Assembly: GCF_947493425.1 (NCBI RefSeq)
Contig: NZ_CANLRP010000018.1
Span: 1-64,000, forward strand
Length of the DNA stretch: 64,000 nt
Source of the DNA: an uncultured Microscilla sp.
GTDB taxonomy: Bacteria > Bacteroidota > Bacteroidia > Cytophagales > Microscillaceae
Direction: 5' to 3'
In this document: positions 1 to 7,667 of the stretch, piece after piece
How positions within the stretch are numbered: position 1 is the first letter of the stretch
How the letters are laid out: each line of letters begins with the position of its first letter
Notes under the pieces: model-generated
The model's database searches: none
Told to the model about the DNA's origin: nothing
What the model saw: only the letters and a program-made list of their open reading frames with translations
Translations under genes and position numbers: made by a program

Positions 1-75
1 ATGGCAAGTTTTTTTAACGAAGCATGTCCAAAAAAGATGAGGTTAAGAATGTAAATTTATTTTGACACCGTTCCT
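1..75. repeat. Partial R1-family palindromic element at window edge
   Basis: The sequence ends with the same segment as the right part of the R1 elements at 7132-7454 and 22281-22475: an AAGATGAGGTTAAGAATG word, then a T-rich stretch and a terminal CCGTTCCTAA. The left part lies outside the window or is lost. A near-identical partial copy is at 6738-6803. Confidence 0.6.
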
Positions 76-116
76 AAATATATTATGTTAGCAGTGTGTT
101 ATGTTTTTTGTGTTGA

Positions 117-914
117 TTATAAAACCAAATGCAAGTGGGTTTGTACATATTGAGCAGACTGGCGCAAGGCATCGCAAAACCAGGATACTTCGCAATGAGG
201 TGTAGAAGAAAAGTAATGCAAGATTTCTTCGTCTTTCATTGTCAAAATATCTAACCATTGATAGTGCAACGCCAAAAATAGTAGTTGTTTTACCTGGGCA
301 TGCGTAAATGGTGCATTGGCTACCCGCAACACAATAGGTGGGCTCAGCTCAGCGCCAAAAATACTCGCCAGTGTCTGAAGCCCTCCAGTAATATCACGTT
401 GATCTTCGGTAAGGTCAAAACGTTGATGGCTTACTTGCCTAGTGGCAAGATCAATACCCAAACAATCGCGGTTTTGCTCAAGAGGGTTCCCTGTATTGAA
501 CCAAAGATGGGCTTTGTATATGTACCCGTCAGCGCTTGCCAAAGACCGTTGGGCAACCCAGGCCTTGAATAAATCAATAATAGTTTGCGTGTTTGTATCT
601 ATTGCTTCCTGGTGTTGAGCATTGGCACCTTGGGCAAACAGTTGCATTTCCCCTTTGAATTGGTGGGTTACCACATCGAAAAAAGCTTCTACACAAACAG
701 GCTTACTCAAATGGCTCAGCACAGTTATGGGTACTCCTTGTTGATTTTTACCCGTTACAATCGCAATAATGCAAGAAGTGGCTCCATCAGAATACAAGTA
801 GCGTACCAAGTGGGGTTGCAGTAGGCTGGCGATGTAATAGTGGTCTTGTGGAACATAACAAAACCCGGTAGGAATACGGGCATTTTTCGTTGTTTGAGCA
901 GACATATTATTCAT
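117..914 (-). CDS. Unrecognised hypothetical protein, 265 aa
   Basis: I do not recognise a family. The protein is soluble-looking, with no signal peptide or membrane segment. It has an N-terminal FCYVPQDHYYIASLLQP stretch and a central segment that looks like a globular domain. The frame stays open upstream to 1013, but residues encoded by 915-1013 overlap an R3-like repeat (939-1140), so I place the start at the ATG at 914; another ATG is at 905. The upstream region is filled by that repeat. It is alone on its strand, with no operon partner visible. Function unknown; the call as a real gene rests on its length and protein-like composition. Confidence 0.6.
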   Translation of the reverse strand: MNNMSAQTTKNARIPTGFCYVPQDHYYIASLLQPHLVRYLYSDGATSCIIAIVTGKNQQGVPITVLSHLSKPVCVEAFFDVVTHQFKGEMQLFAQGANAQHQEAIDTNTQTIIDLFKAWVAQRSLASADGYIYKAHLWFNTGNPLEQNRDCLGIDLATRQVSHQRFDLTEDQRDITGGLQTLASIFGAELSPPIVLRVANAPFTHAQVKQLLFLALHYQWLDILTMKDEEILHYFSSTPHCEVSWFCDALRQSAQYVQTHLHLVL

Positions 915-938
915 TGATATGTTTGGGGATATATGATA

Positions 939-1140
939 AGTAAACCTACAAAAATAACCTGAGCCATAAAACGGTATCTTTGCCGAGTGGACTTCCTCAA
1001 AAAACAGTTCCATAGCTTAGGCTATGCAAAGGTTTAGCTAAAGCAGAGCTCGGCACAGTAAAACTGTAGCCTCGGTTTTTGACTCGCCCACTCAACAAAT
1101 GTTTTGTTTTATTGGCACATCTTATTTTTTCCGCTTTACT
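939..1140. repeat. Diverged R3-family element
   Basis: Its ends (AGTAAACCTACAAAAATAACC on the left, TTTTTTCCGCTTTACT on the right) match those of the R3 elements at 14901-15060 and 38770-38929, with a diverged middle. It lies between two minus-strand genes and covers the 5' region of the gene at 117-914. Confidence 0.6.
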
Positions 1141-1152
1141 AATGTAAAAACT

Positions 1153-1998
1153 CTACTGGGGCTTATTTTTCCCTAGTAAAATCCAATCTTTAGTAGTATT
1201 GCTATAGCTCACATAGTATAACCTGCCGCCTTGCTTTTTCAGCGCAAAAGTTCCCATCAAATTTGGTATATCATAACCGCTTACTTTGCGAAGTGCCTGG
1301 GCATACACCATTCTTACCTCCAGCAATACCCCTCCTTCTTTGAGTTGTTGCATCAATGTATAAAACAAACGCGCCATGGGGACGTGCTTGCGAATGGGCG
1401 AGTATAAGTAGATAAAGTCAAACTGTTGGTAATAATTGGCAGCAATGGTGAGCGCGTTTCCCCATCTGATACTCATTTTTTGGCGCTTGATCATAGGCTG
1501 CCAATAATGCCTGCTTATGCTTACCAAGGTTGAATCATACTCAAGCCCTTCGCTATGGTCAAAACCTAAACAAAGTGCTGCGTATAGTTTTTCCCCGTTG
1601 CCCGATCCAACATCTACAAATGTACGGTGTTGAGGCTCTTTTAATACTTGGATAAGCTCCGCAAAAGGTTTCATGCGATATAAAATACCTCCCCAATAGC
1701 TGGTATCCAAGTGATTGATGTGGTTATCGGCTTTTTGGCATATCGCCGAAATCAATCGAAGCTTACGGGCAAGCAAGGGCTTCTTTTGTCGACAATGTTG
1801 GTACACTTGCCAGGCGCCTATTTGCAAACTGTCTAGTTTTTGGCTCAGCAAGGAGTCTTCACTTTCCCAGGCTTTTTGTTGCCAAAATATTTGCTGCGCT
1901 GACTTTACGCTTGTTGCTTCAGTGTTGTCTGTAGGCTGACAAGCCCAACAACTAAGCAGTACCACTACCGTTGCCCCCCACCATTGCCTGTCACTCAT
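1153..1998 (-). CDS. Class I SAM-dependent methyltransferase-like protein with lipoprotein-like N-terminus
   Basis: The 281-residue protein starts with a short basic/hydrophobic segment followed by cysteines (VVVLLSC and a second Cys three residues on), which looks like a lipoprotein signal. The middle has a clear Rossmann methyltransferase motif I, FVDVGSGNGEK, at about residue 125, followed by an acidic GLEYD motif and DFIYLYSPI as a motif-IV-like strand. The fold around motif I resembles DOT1-like and general class I methyltransferases; the substrate cannot be told. Its ATG overlaps the stop of the upstream nnr gene (ATGA at 1995-1998), so the two are translationally coupled. A secreted SAM enzyme would be odd, so the apparent signal peptide deserves caution. 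Confidence 0.7.
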   Translation of the reverse strand: MSDRQWWGATVVVLLSCWACQPTDNTEATSVKSAQQIFWQQKAWESEDSLLSQKLDSLQIGAWQVYQHCRQKKPLLARKLRLISAICQKADNHINHLDTSYWGGILYRMKPFAELIQVLKEPQHRTFVDVGSGNGEKLYAALCLGFDHSEGLEYDSTLVSISRHYWQPMIKRQKMSIRWGNALTIAANYYQQFDFIYLYSPIRKHVPMARLFYTLMQQLKEGGVLLEVRMVYAQALRKVSGYDIPNLMGTFALKKQGGRLYYVSYSNTTKDWILLGKNKPQ

Positions 1999-3527
1999 TC
2001 GTGGTTGGCGTTATTTTCTAAGGTCTTAAAAGCTATCCCCATATAGTTGATAATGTCTGATGCCATCAAAGAATATTGCCCTTCTGCTTTAGCAGCAAAA
2101 TCTCCAGCAAGCCCGTGTACATACATGCCCAAAGCGGCCGCTTCAAAAGGGGTATAACGTTGAGACAAAAGCCCTGTAATAATACCCGTGAGCACATCGC
2201 CCGTGCCTGCGGTTGCCATACCAGGATTACCTGTAGAGTTAAAGTATACTTCTCCTTTGGGGGTTGCCAGTGCCGAATGCGCTCCTTTTAGCAATACATA
2301 CACGCGATGTTTTTGGCAAAAAGCCTTGAGTGTTCTTAGACGGGCGTAGTCGGTGCTGGTGCGCCCCACCAATCGTTCAAACTCTTTGGGATGTGGCGTA
2401 AAAATACTGTATTCGGGTACATTCGTAAGTAGTTTGTCTTTGTTCTCGGCAATTAGGTTAATGGCATCAGCATCTATTACCATAGGTTGTTGTGCTTTTT
2501 CAAGCAACTTGGTAAGGCAACGTAAAGTATTGCCATGCTTTCCCAACCCTGGGCCTATGCCTATGGCACTGTATTTTTTATCATCGATAGACGGAAAGTT
2601 AGACACATACTGGGCGTGGGCATCCAGCGACACCATGGCTTCTGGCAAAGCAGTTTGCAATACATTGTAGCCTCGTGTAGGCAAATGAACTGTAAGTAAG
2701 CCAGCTCCTGCCCTTAAGCCTCCGTGTACTGCCATCACTGCTGCCCCCATTTTGCCTTCGCTGCCAGCAATCATCAAGGCGTGGCCAAAAGACCCTTTGT
2801 GCGAAAACTTAGAGCGTGGTTTGAATATTTTTTGGGCAAACGCTGTGTTTACATAGTAATTGGTAGTAGGAGCATCGGCTATAAATGTTTGGTTGAGTCC
2901 AATAGAGACTGCTTCCCAAGAGCCTACAAACTTGTCGTTGTGTGGCAATAACAAGGCAAGCTTGGGTAGTTCAAAACTGATGGTATAATTTGCCCTTACA
3001 ATGACTCCACTGCTCAAGCTATCGGGCGACAGCCCAGACGCTATGTCTACGGCAATGAGTGTGGCACCACTGCGGTTCATTTTCTTTACTGCTTGTGCAG
3101 CTATGCCTTCTATAGCACGGTTAAGCCCCGAACCAAACAAAGCATCTATCACCACAGCATTGGCAGGAATATCGGGTAAGTGAGCTTCTTCGGTGGCTTC
3201 TATAATGGGGTGCTTTTTTTTGAGACGTTCATAGTTTTGGTCGAAGTCTACTGAGGTAGTTTTGGCATAACGCACCACACAAGTAGTGACCTCGTATTGG
3301 TTGCCCAACAGCAAGCGGGCAATTGCCAATCCATCGCCCCCGTTGTTGCCCAACCCACAAAATACAAACACTGGGCGCTTGTGGTTGTTTTGGCTAAAGC
3401 CTTTTCTTAAAAACCAATTGGTAAAAGCTACCGAAGCCCGTTCCATCAGATTGATAGACGAAATGGCATCTTGCTCGATGGTGTATGCATCTAGTTCTTT
3501 GGTTTGTTTGGCAGTAAGAATTTTCAT
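1995..3527 (-). CDS. nnr: Bifunctional NAD(P)H-hydrate epimerase / ADP-dependent dehydratase
   Basis: This 510-residue enzyme repairs hydrated NADH and NADPH. The N-terminal YjeF_N half (about 1-215) epimerises the hydrate and carries FCGLGNNGGDGLAIARLL. The C-terminal ribokinase-like half (about 235-505) dehydrates S-NAD(P)HX using ADP. It shows the motifs HKGSFGHALMIAGS, IGPGLGKH, VIDADAINL and the catalytic-site NPGMATAGTGDVLTGI. Its length is normal for fused Nnr proteins. Its stop overlaps the start of a methyltransferase-like gene by four bases, so they form a two-gene operon. No sigma-A -7 box with exact spacing was seen upstream; a TATTATTTG-like sequence lies around 3580. Confidence 0.95.
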   Translation of the reverse strand: MKILTAKQTKELDAYTIEQDAISSINLMERASVAFTNWFLRKGFSQNNHKRPVFVFCGLGNNGGDGLAIARLLLGNQYEVTTCVVRYAKTTSVDFDQNYERLKKKHPIIEATEEAHLPDIPANAVVIDALFGSGLNRAIEGIAAQAVKKMNRSGATLIAVDIASGLSPDSLSSGVIVRANYTISFELPKLALLLPHNDKFVGSWEAVSIGLNQTFIADAPTTNYYVNTAFAQKIFKPRSKFSHKGSFGHALMIAGSEGKMGAAVMAVHGGLRAGAGLLTVHLPTRGYNVLQTALPEAMVSLDAHAQYVSNFPSIDDKKYSAIGIGPGLGKHGNTLRCLTKLLEKAQQPMVIDADAINLIAENKDKLLTNVPEYSIFTPHPKEFERLVGRTSTDYARLRTLKAFCQKHRVYVLLKGAHSALATPKGEVYFNSTGNPGMATAGTGDVLTGIITGLLSQRYTPFEAAALGMYVHGLAGDFAAKAEGQYSLMASDIINYMGIAFKTLENNANHE

Positions 3528-3759
3528 AGTGTAAGTCGTTTTTTAGTGGGGTATTTGTGCACCCAATCAAATAATATGCTGCTATAGCAAGCGGCAAAGT
3601 CAGGCGGCAAAGTCAGTTGGTAGCACCAAAAAATCTACGCATTTAGTCACAAGTAATAGGGTATCAGTGCACATTGATGCTAAAAGTAGTCATCAAGTCT
3701 GCAATAAGTTGATATTTAAAGCCTGAACTGTGATATTTTGTAGACAGCAGTAATCTATT

Positions 3760-3800
3760 AAAACAAAAGCCAAACCATTGCAGGGCTTAGCTTTTGTTTT
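3760..3800 (-). terminator. Intrinsic terminator after the STAS-like gene
   Basis: Perfect 11-bp stem (AAAACAAAAGC at 3760-3770 and its complement at 3790-3800), flanked by T-runs. It lies 19 bases beyond the stop of the minus-strand gene at 3819-4220. The region from 3528 to 3759 otherwise shows nothing recognisable. Confidence 0.55.
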
Positions 3801-3818
3801 TTTAGTAACTCAAACTAT

Positions 3819-4220
3819 CTACAACGTTGCCAGCCACTTTTGGGCAGGCTGACTTTTGTTAAAAATCTCGATGTCTAAGTCTGTGCTCAGGTTACGCAAA
3901 CAGTTTTTGGCGATACTTGTACCCAAAATACTTTTGGCGTTGACCAATGCCACATGTTCAAGCCCTGCCTTTACGATTGCCGGGTAGAACTCGTCTTCCA
4001 GCCAAAACTGGTCTTGCTCATTCAAACGGGTTTGTTCGGTATTGTCAGAAAGCCACTTAGAGAGGTTTTTCTCTTTAAAAGTATCGATCAACGTCAATAA
4101 AGGTTTTCTGAATGTATCTAGCTCTACCTTGGCTCCAAAATAAAGCTTCCACTCTTCGAGAATAGCATTGAGCTTTTCGTCGTAGGTGATTTTTAAAAAT
4201 TCACTGTCAAAAACTACCAT
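3819..4220 (-). CDS. STAS/SpoIIAA-like small protein, 133 aa
   Basis: Small soluble protein. The pattern is an N-terminal beta strand, a tryptophan-containing strand (AILEEW), an amphipathic helix, then KWLSDNTEQ...W..DEFYPAIVKAGLEHVALV and a final short helix ending in WLATL. This is the layout of SpoIIAA/STAS-like proteins common in Bacteroidota. It has a paralogue in this window (16261-16683) with the same order of elements, which supports a genuine family. The family role is unknown, probably a regulatory or lipid-binding fold. It stands alone, with a terminator at 3760-3800. Confidence 0.65.
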   Translation of the reverse strand: MVVFDSEFLKITYDEKLNAILEEWKLYFGAKVELDTFRKPLLTLIDTFKEKNLSKWLSDNTEQTRLNEQDQFWLEDEFYPAIVKAGLEHVALVNAKSILGTSIAKNCLRNLSTDLDIEIFNKSQPAQKWLATL

Positions 4221-4269
4221 ATTTAAAATTAATGATTAATGATCTGGTACAATGATAAATGCTCCAATG

Positions 4270-4858
4270 TTATTAAGGAACATGTTCAAAATAAGTGTCG
4301 AGATTGAGGGCGTATACTCGAGGCTGGCTGAGGCACTTTTAGCCTTTGGCAGAGCTCAGCGCAGCAAAGCTGCAGCTATCGGTTTGCAGTCGTAGCCATA
4401 GCTACGGCGAAAAAAGCTCGTAGTCCCGACGGAACTGCCGGGGTAACGAAAGTCAGTAAAGAGAACCGCAGAACGAAGTTCAAGCTCTGCAAAGCTAATA
4501 TGTTCTAAACCGGACAGCTTCAAAGTCCCGATTTCTTATCGCATTGGTCAGGGCTTAAAATTCCGCCTGTAAAAACCAGCTTCAAGTTGTGTTGAATCAC
4601 AATTTTTATGGAATCGTTCAAAACTCTTTGCTCGTTTTTATGCCACTTTTTACGAATATTAGCCCCAGTGGGGCGAAACCTTGGTAGAAAAAATAAACGA
4701 AACGAGACACGGCTCCGTAGGAGTTGCGCCTAAAAGAGTCGTTTTTGATGATTTTGACGGTATTTTAAGTGTTCGTAAAATTAAGCTTTGACGCATGCGA
4801 TTTCTTATCGGGGTTATTGTTGAGGGCTACGCCCGAAATCCCGTTTACGGGACGATCA
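4270..4858. repeat. Complex intergenic repeat region, no gene
   Basis: About 590 bases without a credible reading frame. The ends resemble an inverted pair (TTAAGGAACATGTTC on the left; a complement-like GATCACGTTCCTAAG on the right), as in the other palindromic elements here. It holds the word TTTTAGCCTTTGGC, which also forms the core of the minisatellite at 41813-42215. It is probably a larger or composite member of the intergenic repeat families. Confidence 0.45.
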
Positions 4859-4863
4859 CGTTC

Positions 4864-5319
4864 CTAAGCGTAAAACCTCATCAATGACTCGGCTACGCAT
4901 ACCGGTTTGGCTTGCCCTTCACGCTCAAACGTGGCCGTAAAAGTAGCCTGTAAACCTCCTTCTACCTCTTTGTATGCCGAAAAAACAAACTTTGACCGTA
5001 CTTTGCTTCCTGTAATCACTGGAGACATAAAGCGCACTTTATCGGTACCATAATTTAAACCAAACTTTACTCCTTGCACATCCAACACCTCGTTTAGGAG
5101 TTTAGGCAACAACGATAAGGTTAAAAAACCATGGGCAATGGTAGTACGGAAAGGTGATTCTTTTTTGGCTCTTTCGGTGTCTACATGTATCCATTGATGG
5201 TCGCCAGTAGCTTCAGCAAATTTATTTACCCTGTCTTGTGTCACTTCTATCCACTCTGAGGTACCTACTTCTTTGTCGAGGTAGGTTTTCAATTCTTCTA
5301 ATCCATTTATGACAAGCAT
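4864..5319 (-). CDS. MaoC-like (R)-specific enoyl-CoA hydratase family protein
   Basis: Single hot-dog-fold MaoC dehydratase domain of about 150 residues. The hydratase signature is present: FAEATGDHQWIHVD (catalytic Asp and His) followed by TIAHGFLTLSLLP. Members hydrate trans-2-enoyl-CoA, for example in fatty acid or polyhydroxyalkanoate metabolism; the true substrate is not fixed by sequence. The frame extends to an ATG at 5382, but the extra 21 residues are lysine-rich and poorly conserved in character, so I choose the ATG at 5319 (MLVINGLEEL). No operon partner. Confidence 0.85.
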   Translation of the reverse strand: MLVINGLEELKTYLDKEVGTSEWIEVTQDRVNKFAEATGDHQWIHVDTERAKKESPFRTTIAHGFLTLSLLPKLLNEVLDVQGVKFGLNYGTDKVRFMSPVITGSKVRSKFVFSAYKEVEGGLQATFTATFEREGQAKPVCVAESLMRFYA

Positions 5320-5636
5320 ATCAATTGATTTACTTTTTGGTTCATGTGAGTTCATTCTTTTGGGTTCAATATATAAATTCAAGCAATGAGATACAAACTA
5401 CAGACAAGGGTTATTTTTATTGGTACAAAAACAATCTACTCACTGTCAAGCCATTACAATTAAGTCATCATCCATGCGCCCTGATAAATTATCATTGCCC
5501 TACACCGCTATGTCTTCTACTTTCCTCCTCTTTTGTTTTTGCCTGTTATAAATCACATTCAATAGTTTTATAACTAAAAATTATGTTAATTAAAATACTC
5601 GTAGATTCTTGTCTTTTTTTTGTAATTTGTCGGTTG

Positions 5637-5836
5637 TTAGGAGCTTGTTTAAAATTAGCCAAAAGGCAGAGCTCGCCTTCGGCTCGGTTCAATGATTAGG
5701 CTTTTTACGCGATTTTTCTGATTATATTTTGTCAGATGTTTCAGCAATAGCTAGGCTATTCCTTCAAAATCTGACGCATCTAATCCAAAAACTCATCATA
5801 AAACCTCCTATAATCGAAAATTTAAACAAGCTCTAA
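5637..5836. repeat. R4 MITE-like element
   Basis: The 200-base element is bounded by an inverted terminal repeat: TTAGGAGCTTGTTTAAA on the left and TTTAAACAAGCTCTAA on the right. It has an inner palindrome (a TCAGATGTTTC...GAAA/TCTGACGC-type region around a short loop). It encodes nothing. Its right end lies 17 bases before the sirtuin start codon, so it forms nearly the whole 5' region of that gene. Confidence 0.65.
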
Positions 5837-5853
5837 GTTTTGAAAGCCAACAA

Positions 5854-6567
5854 ATGTCAAAATCAATCATGAACAAGCAAAAAATTGTAGTATTAACCGG
5901 GGCAGGCATCAGTGCCGAAAGTGGTATCAGTACTTTTAGAGATTCTGATGGGCTATGGGAAAACCATGATGTAATGGAAGTAGCATCGCCAGAAGGTTGG
6001 CAAAAAGACCGTGCACTGGTACTAGAGTTTTATAACCAACGCAGGGCACATGCCTTGGCAGCCCAACCCAATGAAGGCCACCTGGCGCTGGCTCGGCTAG
6101 AAGCAAAGTATGAGGTGGTCATCATTACCCAGAACATAGACGATCTGCACGAAAAAGCGGGCTCTAGCAATGTATTGCACCTACACGGTGAACTAGGCAA
6201 AGCGCGTAGCACTACCAACCCCGAACTGGTATATGACTGGGGCAATAAACCCATTAATATAGGCGACAAATGCGAAAAGGGTTCACAATTGCGTCCACAT
6301 ATTGTATGGTTTGGCGAAGCAGTACCTATGATGACGGTAGCTATCCAAGAAACGCACTCTGCAGATATTTTTATAGTAGTGGGCACTTCGTTGGCAGTAT
6401 ACCCCGCTGCAGGTTTACTTGATGAAGTAGATACTGACGTACCCAAGTATATTATAGACCCTCGCATGCCCAATGTACGCGCTCGTCCTCACCTACACTT
6501 GATAGAAGAAAAAGGCTCGGTAGGTGTGCCAACTTTAGTAGACAAACTACTAGCCAAGGTTTCTTAG
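5854..6567 (+). CDS. cobB: Class III sirtuin, NAD-dependent protein deacylase
   Basis: Sir2-family enzyme of 237 residues that removes acyl groups from lysines using NAD+. Seen in order: GAGISAESGIS and FRDSDGLWE (NAD binding), FYNQRRA with the YxxR pair of class III desuccinylase-type sirtuins, TQNIDDLH, catalytic LHGE, then VGTSLAVYPAAGL. The region that normally holds four zinc-binding cysteines has only one (GDKC), so zinc binding is absent; this is known in some Bacteroidota sirtuins. An alternative start is the ATG at 5869. The R4 repeat ends just before the gene. It is monocistronic. Confidence 0.9.
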   Translation: MSKSIMNKQKIVVLTGAGISAESGISTFRDSDGLWENHDVMEVASPEGWQKDRALVLEFYNQRRAHALAAQPNEGHLALARLEAKYEVVIITQNIDDLHEKAGSSNVLHLHGELGKARSTTNPELVYDWGNKPINIGDKCEKGSQLRPHIVWFGEAVPMMTVAIQETHSADIFIVVGTSLAVYPAAGLLDEVDTDVPKYIIDPRMPNVRARPHLHLIEEKGSVGVPTLVDKLLAKVS

Positions 6568-6737
6568 TAAGTAGCAGCAAGTCCTTAGATACCGATGAAT
6601 ATCGGTGCAATTAGCTATAAGCTACAAGTAAAGATAACTCTCTCATAATATGACAGTTATACTTGCATATTAGGTGTATTTAATTTTGTCTTGGTACATA
6701 ATGCAGTCAAAATAACTTCCCCATTTTAACCGTATAT

Positions 6738-6901
6738 TTTTTTTACGAAGCATGTCCAACAAAGATGAGGTTAAGAATGCGTATTTATTTTGACACCGTT
6801 CCTTAAGTAAAACTTCCAGAATAGGCTAACCTATAGAACAGTATCTGAGGCAAAAAAATATGCTGTTCCCATAGGCTACTTTATTTTTTACGTTTTATTG
6901 G
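6738..6901. repeat. Partial R1 joined to R3-like element
   Basis: 6738-6803 repeats the right part of R1, nearly identical to positions 1-75. Directly after a CCTTAAG junction, 6806-6901 has R3-type ends (AGTAAAACTTCC, TTTTTTACGTTTTATT) but a shortened middle. The abutting of two element families at TTAAG mirrors the cluster at 38412-38929. Confidence 0.5.
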
Positions 6902-7131
6902 CGACAAGTAGCAATGTTTTATATAAATGTACCCTTCTTGTGGCTACTTGTCGTTTTAAAATAATTAAAAACAAGGAGGAAAAATAATAAAAAACAGGTT
7001 AGAACAGAAGTCGTTTGATTTTTCCACAAAAAACTAGTAAGTTTAAGTAATATGTCTGTCTTCTGAACGGGATGACGGCAAAAGCCATTGAGGAATCATA
7101 TAATAATACTTATCAAGTAAGTAATCTGCTT

Positions 7132-7454
7132 AGGAATGGTGTAAAAATAAATTTCTATAGTAACGCTAAAATATTTTGTTGCTAGACGCGGTACGGCAAT
7201 ATCCAGTAGTGCAGTCGGTAGACTTTTAATAAAACAGCTTTTTACACCTGCCAGGTTTTGAAAACCTGGCAGGTGTGGGTAGACTTCTCTTTATTATAGG
7301 TTTGCAAATATTAAATTTCAACTGCCTATACTAGTGGATATTGAGCGAGCTTGAGGGATGGTCGGCTAATAGCAGCGCTATTCGGCTATTTTTTAACAAA
7401 GTATAGCCTCAAAAGATGAGGTTAAGAATGCGTATTTATTTTTTTTCCATTCCT
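7132..7454. repeat. R1 element interrupted by an R5 insertion
   Basis: The outer parts 7132-7207 and 7333-7454 together reconstitute the intact R1 seen at 22281-22475. The R1 site GGCAATATCCAGTGG is split after CCAGT by a 125-base insert and resumes with AGTGG, which suggests a three-base AGT target duplication. Confidence 0.7.
7208..7332. repeat. R5 MITE-like element nested in R1
   Basis: Ends are imperfect inverted repeats (AGTGCAGTCGGTAGA and the complement of CTGCCTATACT). The centre is a strong palindrome, ACCTGCCAGGTTTT/AAAACCTGGCAGGT. A second copy in the opposite orientation is at 13577-13703. Confidence 0.7.
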
Positions 7455-7455
7455 A

Positions 7456-7551
7456 AGGAATGGAAAAAAAATAACTCTTCAGTTTGGGAGTGATCTTTCA
7501 TCCTGATACTTCGTTACCCCGAAATCGGCAACTTATTTTCTCACCATTCCT
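7456..7551. repeat. Shortened R2 element, reverse orientation
   Basis: Ends AGGAATGG and TTTTCTCACCATTCCT, plus the inner GATACTTCGTTA word, match the complement of the R2 elements at 21170-21330 and 38608-38768, with the central part missing. It abuts R1 at a CATTCCTAAGGAATGG junction. Confidence 0.55.
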
Positions 7552-7667
7552 TATAAAATTTTTAAATTATAATTTGGGCTAAAAAAGCGACTTTTCACTC
7601 CAAAAATACGCTTTAAACTCTACACTCGCTTGTGAGAGCTCGCCCATACATTAATCATCAGGGCAAA

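Larger units (their letters stand above)
6568..7667. other. 1.1-kb intergenic region filled with repeats
   Basis: No credible gene. Contents from left to right: a 30-base word at about 6572-6605 (AGTCCTTAGATACCGATGAA...) repeated inverted at about 22700-22735; a partial R1 (6738-6803) abutting an R3-like piece (6806-6901); an unexplained stretch 6902-7131; an R1 element interrupted by an R5 element (7132-7454); and a deleted R2 element in reverse orientation (7456-7551). Confidence 0.6.
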
